DNA of 64,000 bases. It comes from Litoreibacter ponti. Its GTDB lineage: Bacteria > Pseudomonadota > Alphaproteobacteria > Rhodobacterales > Rhodobacteraceae. The DNA is taken from contig NZ_QBKS01000001.1 of assembly GCF_003054285.1 (NCBI RefSeq), positions 1,798,001 to 1,862,000 of the forward strand, written 5' to 3'. The position numbers and the translations under genes were made by a program. Under the pieces are notes generated by a model, which did not search any database, was not told the DNA's origin, and saw nothing but the letters and a program-made list of their open reading frames with translations. Below, in pieces: positions 26,583-36,957 of this stretch (positions are counted from its first letter, which is position 1; each line of letters begins with the position of its first letter).

Positions 26583-27628
26583 TGCTCATCCGCGTCAAAG
26601 GGATCGTTCGGCACGTCCCGCTCGGTCCAGCCCATAAAATCCCACGAGGTCTGCATATGCGGCGGCAGCGGCGCATCAATCCGCAGCATTTTACCCGTGA
26701 CCGGGTGTTCGAACTCGATGGAGCGCGCATGCAGGTGCAGCTTCTTGGAGATTTCCGCCCCCAGCTCCGCGCCCCAGCCGTCGCCCATATTTTCCTGACC
26801 TGAGCCGCCATATTTGCCGTCCCCCACTATCGGGTGACCCATCTCGGCCATATGCGCGCGCAGCTGGTGCGTGCGCCCGGTGATCGGCACCAGCGCCATC
26901 CAGGCGGCGCGCTGGCCCAGAAAGCACAGCGTGGCGTAGTCGGTCTGGGCGCGTTTCGCGCCTTCGGTCGTCGCAACCTCGCGCGGGTGCACGCAATGCA
27001 TCTTCTCGCCTTCGCCGCCCTTGCCGTGGCCCGGCGCTTTCACCAGCCCGTATTTGATCGTGCCGATCTTCGGGTACGGCACGCCAGCCACCAGCGCCCA
27101 GTACATCTTGCGGGTGCCGTGGTGGCGGAAGGCGGCGGTCAGCGCGCTGGCCATCGCAGGCGTACGCGCCAGCACCAACACGCCGGACGTGTCCTTGTCG
27201 AGCCGGTGCACCAGCTTCGGCGTGTCATGGCGGTCAAAGCTCAACGCGGCGGTCATCCCGTCCACGTGGCGCGAGGTCTTCGAGCCCCCCTGCACCGCCA
27301 GCCCCGACGGCTTGTTGAGCGCGATGATATGGTCGTCCTTGTAGATCACGCAGTCGCGGATCATCTGCGCATCGGCCTTGGAGACATGTACGATCTTGGG
27401 CTGCGCCGCGACCTCTTCCTCGGTCGGCAGGGGCGGGATGCGCACCTCCTGGCCCGGACCCACGCGGGTATTCGACTTCACCCGGGCGCCGTCGACGCGG
27501 ATTTCACCCTTGCGGCACATCTTCTCGATGCGGCCCTGCTGCACATGGGGAAACTGGCGGCGGAACCAGCGGTCCAGCCGCTGCTCGGCCTCATCGGGGC
27601 CCACTTTCAGGGTTTGAACTCGGCTCAT
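26570..27628 (-). CDS. RluA-family pseudouridine synthase
   Basis: 352 residues. An N-terminal S4 RNA-binding domain (about 15-65) is followed by the catalytic domain with HRLDKDTSGVLVL, whose Asp144 attacks the target uridine. The length and S4 domain suggest an RluC/RluD-type enzyme modifying 23S rRNA. The 5' end overlaps crcB by 4 nt (ATGA) and the 3' end overlaps the HAD gene. Confidence 0.92.
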   Translation of the reverse strand: MSRVQTLKVGPDEAEQRLDRWFRRQFPHVQQGRIEKMCRKGEIRVDGARVKSNTRVGPGQEVRIPPLPTEEEVAAQPKIVHVSKADAQMIRDCVIYKDDHIIALNKPSGLAVQGGSKTSRHVDGMTAALSFDRHDTPKLVHRLDKDTSGVLVLARTPAMASALTAAFRHHGTRKMYWALVAGVPYPKIGTIKYGLVKAPGHGKGGEGEKMHCVHPREVATTEGAKRAQTDYATLCFLGQRAAWMALVPITGRTHQLRAHMAEMGHPIVGDGKYGGSGQENMGDGWGAELGAEISKKLHLHARSIEFEHPVTGKMLRIDAPLPPHMQTSWDFMGWTERDVPNDPFDADEQWGS

Positions 27629-28002
27629 GCGAAGGCTCCTCTGGCCAGCATCACGCCGGCGATCAGCCCGGCAATCGACAACACCACCGAGGCCAGCACG
27701 TAGATCGCCGCCGCCCCCGTCTGACCGCGCTCGAACAGCGTAAACGCCTCCAATGAGAAGGCCGAGAACGTCGTGAACCCGCCCAGCAGCCCCGTCATCA
27801 CGAAGGGGCTAAGATGGGTGTTGGCCGTCTTCGCGGCGAAGACCACGAACAGCCCCATCACGAAGCTGCCGACGATGTTCACCGTCAGGATCGCATAGGG
27901 AAAGCCCGGGCCGGTCAGCCTGAAAATGCCGACCCCCGCCAGGAACCGCAGCGCGGCCCCGATAGCCCCGCCGAGGGCGACTTGAAGCGTGGTGTAAATC
28001 AT
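27625..28002 (-). CDS. crcB: Fluoride ion exporter CrcB/FluC
   Basis: 125 residues with four membrane helices; it forms dimeric fluoride channels. Family motifs are GGAIGAALRFLAG at the start, NIVGSFVMG with the conserved Asn, and GLLGGFTTFSAFSLE with the central Phe/Thr residues. No fluoride riboswitch was noticed in the 31-bp gap to rarA. It is translationally coupled to the pseudouridine synthase downstream. Confidence 0.95.
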   Translation of the reverse strand: MIYTTLQVALGGAIGAALRFLAGVGIFRLTGPGFPYAILTVNIVGSFVMGLFVVFAAKTANTHLSPFVMTGLLGGFTTFSAFSLEAFTLFERGQTGAAAIYVLASVVLSIAGLIAGVMLARGAFA

Positions 28003-28033
28003 GGCCGCTGTCTCTGCCCGCGGGGGCGAAGAG

Positions 28034-29338
28034 TCAAGTTTGCCGTTGCGCGCGCAGCTTGGCGAAGTAGTCGACGCGCTTTTTCAGCTCGCGCTCGAAG
28101 CCGCGCTCGACCGGCGTGTAGTAGACCCCGCGCTTCATCCCGTCGGGGAAGTAGTTCTGCCCCGAAAAGCCGCCCTCTGCGTCGTGGTCATAGGAGTAGC
28201 CGTCGCCATAGCCCTGATCCTTCATCAGCGAGGTGGGCGCGTTCAGGATGTGCTTTGGCGGCGGCTCCGACCCGGTTTGCTTGGCGGCCTTCATCGCCGC
28301 CTTGTAGCCCACATAGGCCCCGTTCGATTTCGGCGCGAGCGCGAGGTAGATCACCGCTTGCGCCAGCGCCAGCTCGCCTTCGGGCGAGCCGAGCCGCTCG
28401 TAGGTCTCCCACGCATCAAGGCAGACGCGGTGGGCATGGGTGTCAGCCAGCCCGATATCTTCGACCGCCATGCGGGTGATGCGGCGGGCCAGATAGCGCG
28501 GGTCCTCGCCCCCCGTCAGCATCCGCGCAAACCAGTAGAGCGACGCATCTGGGTCCGAGCCGCGCACGGACTTATGCAGCGCCGAGATCAGATTGTAATG
28601 GCTGTCGCCGGACTTGTCGTATTGCGCGGCGCGGCGCATCAGCCGCTTGCCGAGCGCTTCGGTGTTCAGCTTGCCCTCGACACTCCACGCGCCGACTTGC
28701 TCGATCAGGTTCAAAAGCGCCCGCCCGTCGCCATCGGCCATCTCCAAAAGCGCGGCGCGCGCTTCCGGGTCCAGCGGCAGGGGTTTGCCCAGCTCCGTCT
28801 CCGCCCGCTGCGCGAGCCGCTCGAGGTCCGCGAGCGACAGTCGTTCCAGCACCAACACCTGCGCGCGGGACAGCACAGCGGCGTTCAGCTCAAAGGACGG
28901 GTTCTCGGTCGTGGCCCCCACCAGCAGGATCGTGCCGTCCTCCATATGCGGTAGGAACCCGTCCTGCTGCGCCTTGTTGAAACGGTGGATCTCGTCGACG
29001 AACAACAGGGTCCCCTGCCCGTTCTGCCGCCTGATCTTCGCCGCCTCGAACACTTTCTTCAGGTCCGGCACCCCGGTGAAGATCGCGCTGATCTGCACGA
29101 ATTGCAGGTCCGTCTCATCCGCCAGCAGCCGCGCAATGGTCGTCTTACCGACACCCGGCGGCCCCCAGAAGATCAGCGACGACAGCGAGCCGGCGGCCAG
29201 CATCACGCCAAGCGGGCTGTCGGGGCCAAGCACTTGCTCCTGCCCAATGACCTCGCTCAGGGTTTTGGGGCGCAAGCGGTCGGCCAGCGGCTGGGTCTTG
29301 GCCGCAACCTTCGCGCCCGTGTCGAACAGGTCCGCCAT
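28034..29338 (-). CDS. rarA: Replication-associated recombination protein A
   Basis: 434 residues, AAA+ ATPase of the RarA/MgsA/WRNIP1 family acting at stalled forks. Walker A GPPGVGKTT (59-67), Walker B with D115-E116 in FVDEIHRF, the N-terminal RLRPKTLSEVIGQ, and the C-terminal tetramer domain ending FAKLRAQRQT. The start codon overlaps the protease stop by one base (TGATG), so it is translated with the HtrA gene upstream. Confidence 0.95.
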   Translation of the reverse strand: MADLFDTGAKVAAKTQPLADRLRPKTLSEVIGQEQVLGPDSPLGVMLAAGSLSSLIFWGPPGVGKTTIARLLADETDLQFVQISAIFTGVPDLKKVFEAAKIRRQNGQGTLLFVDEIHRFNKAQQDGFLPHMEDGTILLVGATTENPSFELNAAVLSRAQVLVLERLSLADLERLAQRAETELGKPLPLDPEARAALLEMADGDGRALLNLIEQVGAWSVEGKLNTEALGKRLMRRAAQYDKSGDSHYNLISALHKSVRGSDPDASLYWFARMLTGGEDPRYLARRITRMAVEDIGLADTHAHRVCLDAWETYERLGSPEGELALAQAVIYLALAPKSNGAYVGYKAAMKAAKQTGSEPPPKHILNAPTSLMKDQGYGDGYSYDHDAEGGFSGQNYFPDGMKRGVYYTPVERGFERELKKRVDYFAKLRAQRQT

Positions 29339-30720
29339 CAGATGCGGAACCGGTAGGAGAAGCGCTGCCCGCCCCGCACGCCATCCACGCGCCAGCGGCG
29401 GGTGTTCATTGTGGCGGCGGTGGCGACGTCGCCCGTGCCTTCGATCTCAAGCCCGTTGATCTGGTCCAGAACATCGCCGACCCGCAGGCCGAGGCGGCGC
29501 AGCGGCCCGGTCAGGCGTGTGACCACAACGCCGGTGTCCATGGAGGTCGGCAGGCGCAGCTCTGACTGCACGGCGGGGTTGATGTTCGAGACGCCAAGCC
29601 CCGCCAGCGGCCCGTCTTCGATCACGCGCGCGTCGCGGGCGGGCGTGTCGGGGGCTTCGATCAGCGCAACCTCCGCCTGCTCGATCGTGCCGTCGGACAG
29701 GTACTCGACTGCGATCGTGTCGCCCACCGGGCGCACGGACATGCGAAACAGCATCTCGGCGGGCGAGTTCACCGCTTGCCCGTCGACGCTCAGCACAATG
29801 TCGCCCAGCGCCAGCCCGGCCTCGGCAAACGGGCTGACCGGATGCATGGACGAGATCACGACGCCCTCGGGCACCGTCAGGCCGAAGCCTTCGGCCAGTG
29901 AAAAGTCCACTGCCTGCCCGAAGATGCCCGCCCAAGGCTGCACGAAGCTGTCATTGCCCGCGCGGGCCTGTTCCACATAGCGCGCGACCAGATTGGCGGG
30001 GATCGCGAAGCCCACCCCGTTCGAGCCGCCCGAGCGGGTCAGGATCGAGGTCGGAACGCCAATGAGCTTGCCGTTCACATCCACCAGCGCGCCGCCGGAA
30101 TTGCCCGGGTTGATCGCCGCATCGGTCTGCAGGAAGTAGCCGCGCGCATTGCCCGTGGCCGTACCAGACCGCGCAAGGCCGGAGATAATGCCGGATGTCA
30201 CCGTCTGGCCGATGCCGAACGGGTTGCCGATGGCAAGGGCGAGCTCGCCCACCTCGACCTCGTCGCTGTCGCGGAAATCCAGATGCGGCAGGGGTGCGTC
30301 CGAGGTGATCTTCAGGATTGCGAGGTCCGAGTCCTCGTCGGCCAGCAGGATGTCCGCCTCGAACTCGCGGCGGTCGGTGAGCACCACGCGGATCTCGGTC
30401 GCCATGCCGACCACGTGGTAGTTGGAGACAACGATGCCGTCCTCCGACAGGATGACGCCGGAGCCCAGCGAGTTCTGCATCCGCGGGCGGGTCTGGAACA
30501 GGTCACGGAACATGTCCTGAAACATCGGGTTGCCGCGGAACGGGCTTTCGGCCTGCTGCACGACGCGGTTGGCGAAGATATTGACGACGGCGGGGGCGGC
30601 TTCTTTGACCAGCGGGGCGAAGCTGAGCGAAATCTCCGCCTGCGATTGCGGCACCTTGGTCTGCGCGGCCAGCGGCAGCGCCAGGGCAAGGCTGAGGATC
30701 AGGGATAGAAGAATACGCAT
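29338..30720 (-). CDS. Periplasmic serine protease of the Do/HtrA family
   Basis: 460 residues. The signal peptide is MRILLSLILSLALALPLAAQ. The trypsin-like domain has catalytic His102 (SNYHVVG), Asp132 (DEDSDLAIL) and Ser208 (NPGNSGGAL). Two PDZ domains follow (about 250-340 and 370-455), and the protein ends in FSYRFRI. It degrades or refolds damaged envelope proteins. ATG 30720 is chosen because it starts the signal peptide; an ATG 12 nt upstream is possible. Confidence 0.93.
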   Translation of the reverse strand: MRILLSLILSLALALPLAAQTKVPQSQAEISLSFAPLVKEAAPAVVNIFANRVVQQAESPFRGNPMFQDMFRDLFQTRPRMQNSLGSGVILSEDGIVVSNYHVVGMATEIRVVLTDRREFEADILLADEDSDLAILKITSDAPLPHLDFRDSDEVEVGELALAIGNPFGIGQTVTSGIISGLARSGTATGNARGYFLQTDAAINPGNSGGALVDVNGKLIGVPTSILTRSGGSNGVGFAIPANLVARYVEQARAGNDSFVQPWAGIFGQAVDFSLAEGFGLTVPEGVVISSMHPVSPFAEAGLALGDIVLSVDGQAVNSPAEMLFRMSVRPVGDTIAVEYLSDGTIEQAEVALIEAPDTPARDARVIEDGPLAGLGVSNINPAVQSELRLPTSMDTGVVVTRLTGPLRRLGLRVGDVLDQINGLEIEGTGDVATAATMNTRRWRVDGVRGGQRFSYRFRI

Positions 30721-30782
30721 AAAGGCCCCCATCGGCTGTGCCCGCTAGATATGACAAGCGGCAGGGGTGAATTCAATGCGCG

Positions 30783-31355
30783 CTAGGCCTGCCGCCCCAT
30801 CTCTGCCAGCAGCTTTTGGCGCTTTTCCTCCAGCACCACGGCGCGGGGCCGCCATTTGTAGCGGGTGTCTTGGCGCACCGTGTCCCAATGCAGCCGCCCG
30901 GCCAGACGCCACGGGTCGATGACCATGCCGTCCTCCATCGCAGCACCCCGCGGCGTCAGCACGGTCGTGGAATGCTCCAGCCGAAACGGGTTGTCGGCAT
31001 TGGCGATGGCGCGGGTCACGTCGAGCGTCGTGAACCCCTCCTGCGCGAGCCGGGTCGACATGTCCTCGGCCCAGTGCCTGCACAGCCCGCGCGGCCGCTC
31101 GCCGCGGTTGACCTTGCGGTTATGGATGATAGGACCATCGGTGATCCGGTAGGCCTCGGCCAGGGCCGCGGTGTGGCTGTAGGAAAGGCGTGCGGCGCGC
31201 GCGGCCTCGGAGGCCGCAACATCGGAGCGGAGCGCCATTAGGCCCGCGGCCAGCGCATCGACATCCGCCGTTGGCGCGGGTCCCTCCAGCGGGCCGGGCG
31301 CGCAGGCACTGACCGCCAGCCCCAGGCCAGACATCACGAATAGGCGTCGATCCAT
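30783..31355 (-). CDS. Putative lipoprotein of unknown function
   Basis: 190 residues. MDRRLFVMSGLGLAVSAC is a lipoprotein signal with cysteine 18 as the likely lipidation site. The mature part has HNRKVNRGERPRGLCRHWAEDM, with a cysteine and histidine in a cysteine-protease/transglutaminase-like arrangement, and later DPWRLAGRLHW; this similarity is only suggestive. Start ATG 31355 has GAGGA upstream. It lies between rplQ and the HtrA gene on the same strand. Confidence 0.75.
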   Translation of the reverse strand: MDRRLFVMSGLGLAVSACAPGPLEGPAPTADVDALAAGLMALRSDVAASEAARAARLSYSHTAALAEAYRITDGPIIHNRKVNRGERPRGLCRHWAEDMSTRLAQEGFTTLDVTRAIANADNPFRLEHSTTVLTPRGAAMEDGMVIDPWRLAGRLHWDTVRQDTRYKWRPRAVVLEEKRQKLLAEMGRQA

Positions 31356-31387
31356 TCCCCATCCTCTTTTCGGGCCACCGTGCAACG

Positions 31388-31418
31388 AAAAACGCCCCAC
31401 CGGCAAGGCAGGGCGTCT
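31388..31418 (-). terminator. Terminator after rplQ
   Basis: On the minus strand ACGCCC / GGGCGT with an inner part and a TTTTTCG tail, 29 nt after the rplQ stop. It ends the alpha operon. Confidence 0.75.
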
Positions 31419-31446
31419 TCACAAATTCTTCAACCAGGCGCGCGGT

Positions 31447-31860
31447 TTAGGACGCGTCCTCTGCCTCCAGGCGGGCCTTGTCGGCAGCACCCTTGGCCGA
31501 GACGTCGCGGTCGACGAACTCGATGATGGCCATTGGCGCCATGTCGCCGTAGCGGAAGCCGGCCTTCAGGATGCGCACATAGCCGCCCTGGCGGTCCTTG
31601 TAGCGCGGGCCCAGAACCTCGAACAGCTTGGCGACATCCTTGTCCTGCTTCAGCTTGGACGCGGCCAGGCGGCGGGCGTGCAGGTCGCCGCGCTTGGCGA
31701 GCGTGATCATCTTCTCGATGATCGGGCGCAGTTCCTTGGCTTTCGGCAGGGTCGTCTTGATCTGCTCGTGCTCGATCAGCGAGCCGGCCATGTTGGAAAA
31801 GAGCGCCTTGCGGTGCTCATGGGTGCGGTTCAGGCGGCGGTAGCCCCGTGCGTGACGCAT
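31447..31860 (-). CDS. rplQ: 50S ribosomal protein L17
   Basis: 137 residues. It begins MRHARGYRRLNRTHEHRKAL, the conserved L17 start, and has TTLPKAKELRPIIEKMIT. L17 sits near the polypeptide exit tunnel. It is the last gene of the alpha operon, 141 bp after rpoA; that gap contains a 28-bp perfect palindrome. The C-terminus carries an acidic tail (DKARLEAEDAS). Confidence 0.97.
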   Translation of the reverse strand: MRHARGYRRLNRTHEHRKALFSNMAGSLIEHEQIKTTLPKAKELRPIIEKMITLAKRGDLHARRLAASKLKQDKDVAKLFEVLGPRYKDRQGGYVRILKAGFRYGDMAPMAIIEFVDRDVSAKGAADKARLEAEDAS

Positions 31861-31966
31861 TTTGTCGTTCCTTCTAATCTATACTTTGTACGGGTCAGCG
31901 ATGCGTGTCGCTGCCTCTGTTGGGGCGGGATTGCCCAGATGGTCCCCGGCAGTCCGGGCATTGTGG

Positions 31967-31994
31967 GTAGGATGGGTGATATCACCCATCCTAC
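31967..31994. repeat. 28-bp perfect palindrome between rpoA and rplQ
   Basis: Half-site GTAGGATGGGTGAT is followed directly by its reverse complement. The TAGGATGGGT motif resembles REP-like palindromes found in many proteobacteria (from memory). Confidence 0.75.
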
Positions 31995-32001
31995 GTGTGT
32001 C

Positions 32002-33018
32002 TTAGAACGCGTCTTCGAACTTCTTGGCGAGGTCCTCGATGTTCTCTGGCGGCCAGTCCACGATATCCATGCCAAGGTGCAGGCCCATGCCGGACAGCAC
32101 CTCTTTGATCTCGTTGAGCGACTTGCGGCCGAAGTTCGGCGTGCGCAGCATCTCTGCCTCGGTCTTCTGGATCAGATCGCCAATATACACGATATTGTCG
32201 TTCTTCAGGCAGTTGGCAGAGCGCACGGACAGCTCCAGCTCGTCGACCTTCTTCAGCAGCAGCGGGTTGAACTCCAGCTCGTCCTCGTCGTCCTGCGCGC
32301 GGGCCGATTCCGGCTCGTCGAAGTTGACGAAGATGCCCAGCTGATCCTGCAGGATGCGCGCGGCATAGGCCACCGCGTCATCCGGCGTGATCGAGCCGTC
32401 GGTTTCCACCTTCATGGTCAGCTTGTCATAGTCCAGCACCTGGCCCTCGCGGGTGGGCTGCACGTCATAGCTGACTTTCTTGACCGGCGAGAAGATGGCG
32501 TCGATCGGGATCAGGCCGATGGGCGCGTCTTCGGGCTTGTTCTTGTCGGCAGAGACGTAGCCTTTGCCGGTGTTGACGGTCAGCTCCATGAACAGGTCGG
32601 CGCCATCATCAAGGTGGCACACGACATGGTCGCGGTTCAGGATTTCGATGCCAGCGCTGTCGGAGATGTCACCGGCGGTGACAACGGCCGGGCCTTTGGC
32701 GGAGATCGACAGGCGCTTGGGCCCTTCGACTTCCATGCGGATGGCCACACCCTTGAGGTTCAGGATGACGTCGGTGACGTCCTCGCGCACACCTGCGATC
32801 GAGCTGAACTCGTGCAGCACGTTGTCGATCTGGACGCTGGTGATCGCGGCACCCTGCAGGGAGCTCATCAGCACGCGGCGCAGCGCGTTGCCCATGGTCA
32901 GGCCGAAGCCCCGCTCCAGCGGCTCGGCCACGACGGTGGCCTTGCGTGCGGGATCGTTGCCGGGCTTGATGTCCAGCTGGGTGGGCTTGATCAGCTCTTG
33001 CCAATTCTTGTGGATCAT
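32002..33018 (-). CDS. rpoA: RNA polymerase subunit alpha
   Basis: 338 residues. The N-terminal dimerisation domain (about 1-235) starts MIHKNWQELIKPTQL, with the core-contact LLSSLQGAAITSV region. The C-terminal domain (about 255-320) has the helix-hairpin-helix LRTPNFGRKSLNEIKEVL that binds UP elements and activators. ATG 33018 is chosen by alignment; the frame continues to 33090 without support. It lies 120 bp after rpsK. Confidence 0.98.
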   Translation of the reverse strand: MIHKNWQELIKPTQLDIKPGNDPARKATVVAEPLERGFGLTMGNALRRVLMSSLQGAAITSVQIDNVLHEFSSIAGVREDVTDVILNLKGVAIRMEVEGPKRLSISAKGPAVVTAGDISDSAGIEILNRDHVVCHLDDGADLFMELTVNTGKGYVSADKNKPEDAPIGLIPIDAIFSPVKKVSYDVQPTREGQVLDYDKLTMKVETDGSITPDDAVAYAARILQDQLGIFVNFDEPESARAQDDEDELEFNPLLLKKVDELELSVRSANCLKNDNIVYIGDLIQKTEAEMLRTPNFGRKSLNEIKEVLSGMGLHLGMDIVDWPPENIEDLAKKFEDAF

Positions 33019-33138
33019 GTGTGTCGCCTCCATGCTCGGCCGCGGATCATGTCCAAATCCGGGACCACTCGAGGTTGAAATGACAAACACGGACCCTGCC
33101 CATTTCAGGGCAGGGACCGCGCGAAGTAATATCTGTGC

Positions 33139-33528
33139 TTAGACGCGGCGGCGCTTCGGCGGACGGCAACCATTGTGTGCCATCGGGGTCACGTCGCGGA
33201 TCGACGAGATCTGGAAGCCAGCGGCGGCCAGGGCGCGCAGGGCGCTCTCGCGGCCAGAGCCGGGGCCCTGCACTTCGACTTCCAGCGTCTTGACGCCGTG
33301 TTCCTGAGCCTTGCGGCCTGCATCTTCGGCGGCCATCTGGGCGGCGTAGGGCGTCGACTTACGCGAGCCCTTGAAGCCCATGGTGCCAGCGGACGACCAC
33401 GAAATGGCGTTGCCCTGCACGTCAGAGATCAGGATTTTGGTGTTGTTGAAGGACGAGTTCACATGCGCCACACCTGCGGCGATGTTCTTGCGGACCTTCT
33501 TCTTAGCGGTGCGTTTTTCGCGTGCCAT
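33139..33528 (-). CDS. rpsK: 30S ribosomal protein S11
   Basis: 129 residues with GVAHVNSSFNNTKILISD and the conserved C-terminus GCRPPKRRRV. S11 lies on the platform near the mRNA exit. The initiation region GGAG-TCTGATCC-ATGGC is nearly the same as that of rpmD. Fifteen nt separate it from rpsM. Confidence 0.98.
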   Translation of the reverse strand: MAREKRTAKKKVRKNIAAGVAHVNSSFNNTKILISDVQGNAISWSSAGTMGFKGSRKSTPYAAQMAAEDAGRKAQEHGVKTLEVEVQGPGSGRESALRALAAAGFQISSIRDVTPMAHNGCRPPKRRRV

Positions 33529-33543
33529 GGATCAGACCTCCCC

Positions 33544-33912
33544 TTACTTCTTCTTGCCGGCAATGGCCTTTGCGGGGCCTTTGCGGGTACGAGCGTTGGT
33601 GTGGGTGCGCTGGCCGCGCACGGGCAGGTTGCGGCGGTGGCGCAGGCCACGGTAGCAGCCCAGGTCCATCAAACGCTTGATGTTCATGGTGGTCTCGCGG
33701 CGCAGGTCGCCCTCGACGGTGTAGTTCTCGTCGATGTGCTCACGGATCTTCAGAACGTCTGCGTCGGACAGGTCGTTCATGCGGGTCGAGGCATCGATGC
33801 CCACGGCCTCACAGATCGCTTTCGCGGAGGTGTGGCCGATCCCGGTGATATAGGTGAGAGCGATGGGGACGCGTTTCGCGTCAGGCAGGTTAACGCCAGC
33901 AATACGTGCCAA
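33544..33912 (-). CDS. rpsM: 30S ribosomal protein S13 (TTG start)
   Basis: 122 residues, the normal length, when started at TTG 33912 (M-ARIAGVNLPDAKRV); there is no ATG at this position. RGLRHRRNLPVRGQRTHTNARTRKG and the lysine tail GPAKAIAGKKK are typical. S13 contacts the P-site tRNA and forms the B1 bridge. AAAGGAATTGCCAA precedes the start and matches the rpsE leader almost exactly, except for ATG to TTG. A 253-bp gap with hairpins separates it from adk. Confidence 0.95.
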   Translation of the reverse strand: MARIAGVNLPDAKRVPIALTYITGIGHTSAKAICEAVGIDASTRMNDLSDADVLKIREHIDENYTVEGDLRRETTMNIKRLMDLGCYRGLRHRRNLPVRGQRTHTNARTRKGPAKAIAGKKK

Positions 33913-34111
33913 TTGGCAATTCCTTTTGTCTCGCGGGCCCGTAACACCAGGCCCTTTTTTCACGATGTAAGCCCGACGGCTTTTAGAGCCTTCGGGCTTG
34001 CGGTTAAGATACTCGGCGTCTCTGGCTAGCTAGGCCGGTGAGGCGCGATTCCCGTATGGGATGGTGCGCTTTAGGCCCATCGGGCCGGGGCGTCAACCCT
34101 TGGGACGGTGG

Positions 34112-34155
34112 AAGGCCCTTCGAAGGGCCTTTGGCATTTTTCTTGTCAGAAAAAT
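34112..34155. repeat. Paired 20-nt hairpin element downstream of adk
   Basis: AAGGCCCT-TCGA-AGGGCCTT (34112-34131) and ATTTTTCT-TGTC-AGAAAAAT (34136-34155) are separated by 4 nt (TGGC). It ends 10 nt before the adk stop. Same geometry as at 3546, 36899 and 61523. Upstream, 33974-34010 holds another stem, AAGCCCGA / TCGGGCTT. Confidence 0.8.
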
Positions 34156-34165
34156 GCGCCCGGGA

Positions 34166-34806
34166 TCAGCCGTCGAGAACAGCGGCGATCGAGGCCGCGA
34201 CAGCGTCGATTTCGCCCAGGCCGTCAATGCTGCGCAGGTCGCCTTTGGCGTAGTAATAGCCCAGCAGCGGCGATGTCTTCTTGTAGTACTCCATCAGCCG
34301 GGTGCGCAGGCTTTCCGCGTTGTCGTCGGCGCGGCGCTTGAACTCTGTGCCGCCGCAGTTGGAACATTTGCCATCCGCCGGAATCGGCTTGGTGTTGTCA
34401 TTGTAGACCTCACCGCAGCTGCCGCAGGTTGAGCGCGCCGTGATGCGGGCGACCAGCGCCTCGTCATCCACCGCCATCTCGATCACCGCATAAAGCTTCG
34501 TGCCGTGCTTCTCAAGCAGCGCGCCCAGCGCGTCCGCCTGACCGAGCGTTCGGGGGAAGCCGTCGAAGATGAAGCCGCCAGCATGGTCGCCCTCGAGCTT
34601 CTCCTCGATCAGGCCGATGACGATCTCGTCTGTGACCAGCTGGCCCGCATCCATGATCGCGGCGACCTTGTTGCCCATCTCGGTGCCCGAACTGCGCGCG
34701 TCGCGCAGCATGTCACCGGTCGACAGCTGAACCATATTGCGCTCGGCCACCAGCTTGCGGGCCTGGGTGCCCTTGCCCGCCCCCGGCGGTCCCAGCAGAA
34801 TAATGT

Positions 34807-34810
<4 letters not shown>
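34166..34810 (-). CDS. adk: Adenylate kinase, zinc-lid type
   Basis: 214 residues. P-loop GPPGAGKGT (7-15), GFIFDGFPRT, and a long LID with four cysteines C129, C132, C149 and C152 that should bind a zinc ion. It catalyses ATP plus AMP to 2 ADP. It overlaps the end of secY by 4 nt, as in many spc operons. Confidence 0.97.
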
Positions 34811-36168
<1,358 letters not shown>

Positions 36169-36276
36169 ATGCTCGGTATCCCTGTGTTCTTTATGCGCAG
36201 CGCCGCGGCCGGGGCTTCCCGTCGCGGCGCTGGAAACTTTGATGTATGTAGGCGGCGCGCGGGCCGCTCACAAGGT

Positions 36277-36747
36277 TTATTCGGCAGCGACCGCGGCGGT
36301 GTTGAGCTTGCCGCCGGCCTTCTCGACGGCCTCGACGGCCGACTTGGAGGCGCCGGTGACCGTCAGGGTCACCTTGGCGGAGAACTCACCCTTGGCCAGG
36401 ATGCGCACACCGTCGAGCTTGCGGCGCACAAGGCCGCTCTCGACCAACGCGTCCTCGGTGATCTCGCCTTTGGTCTCAAGCTTCTTGGCGTCGATGAACT
36501 TCTGGATGAGGCCGAGGTTCACGACAGCGAATTTCTTGCGGTTGGGCTTGTTGAAGCCACGCTTGGGCAGACGCATGTAGAGCGGCATTTGGCCACCCTC
36601 GTAGCCGTTCAGAGCCACACCCGAGCGGGATTTCTGACCCTTGATACCACGGCCACCCATTTTACCCTTGCCAGAGCCCGGGCCACGGCCCACGCGCTTT
36701 TTGGTTTTGGTCGCACCGGGGTTGTCACGAAGTTCGTGCAGTTTCAT
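36277..36747 (-). CDS. rplO: 50S ribosomal protein L15
   Basis: 156 residues. MKLHELRDNPGATKTKKRVGRG at the start and GGQMPLYMRLPKRGF are diagnostic. L15 stabilises the central part of the large subunit. AAGGAG lies upstream of ATG 36747; the frame runs on to 36924 without support. Unusually it is not adjacent to rpmD: four unrelated genes lie between them, so it probably has its own promoter in 36748-36957. Confidence 0.97.
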   Translation of the reverse strand: MKLHELRDNPGATKTKKRVGRGPGSGKGKMGGRGIKGQKSRSGVALNGYEGGQMPLYMRLPKRGFNKPNRKKFAVVNLGLIQKFIDAKKLETKGEITEDALVESGLVRRKLDGVRILAKGEFSAKVTLTVTGASKSAVEAVEKAGGKLNTAAVAAE

Positions 36748-36898
36748 ATCGCTTCTCCTTAAGCCGGAATTGGTCCTCGAAGCGAAATGGACCAAACGCG
36801 GCGTTTCTTGATTGTTGAGTCGGGCCCTTGGCGGGCCACCGGGGGTGTTTAGGGAAACATGCGCAGTCGCGCAAGTCGCAAGTTGCCCGGGCCGGCGC

Positions 36899-36942
36899 AC
36901 GGCTCTTGCAAGAGCCGTGACCAAGGCCGTTCCAACGGCCTT
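36899..36942. repeat. Paired 20-nt hairpin element before the HCCA-isomerase-like gene end
   Basis: ACGGCTCT-TGCA-AGAGCCGT (36899-36918) and AAGGCCGT-TCCA-ACGGCCTT (36923-36942) are separated by GACC. They lie 16 nt downstream of the HCCA-like gene, on its 3' side. Confidence 0.8.
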
Positions 36943-36957
36943 GCCCCGCTCAAAACT

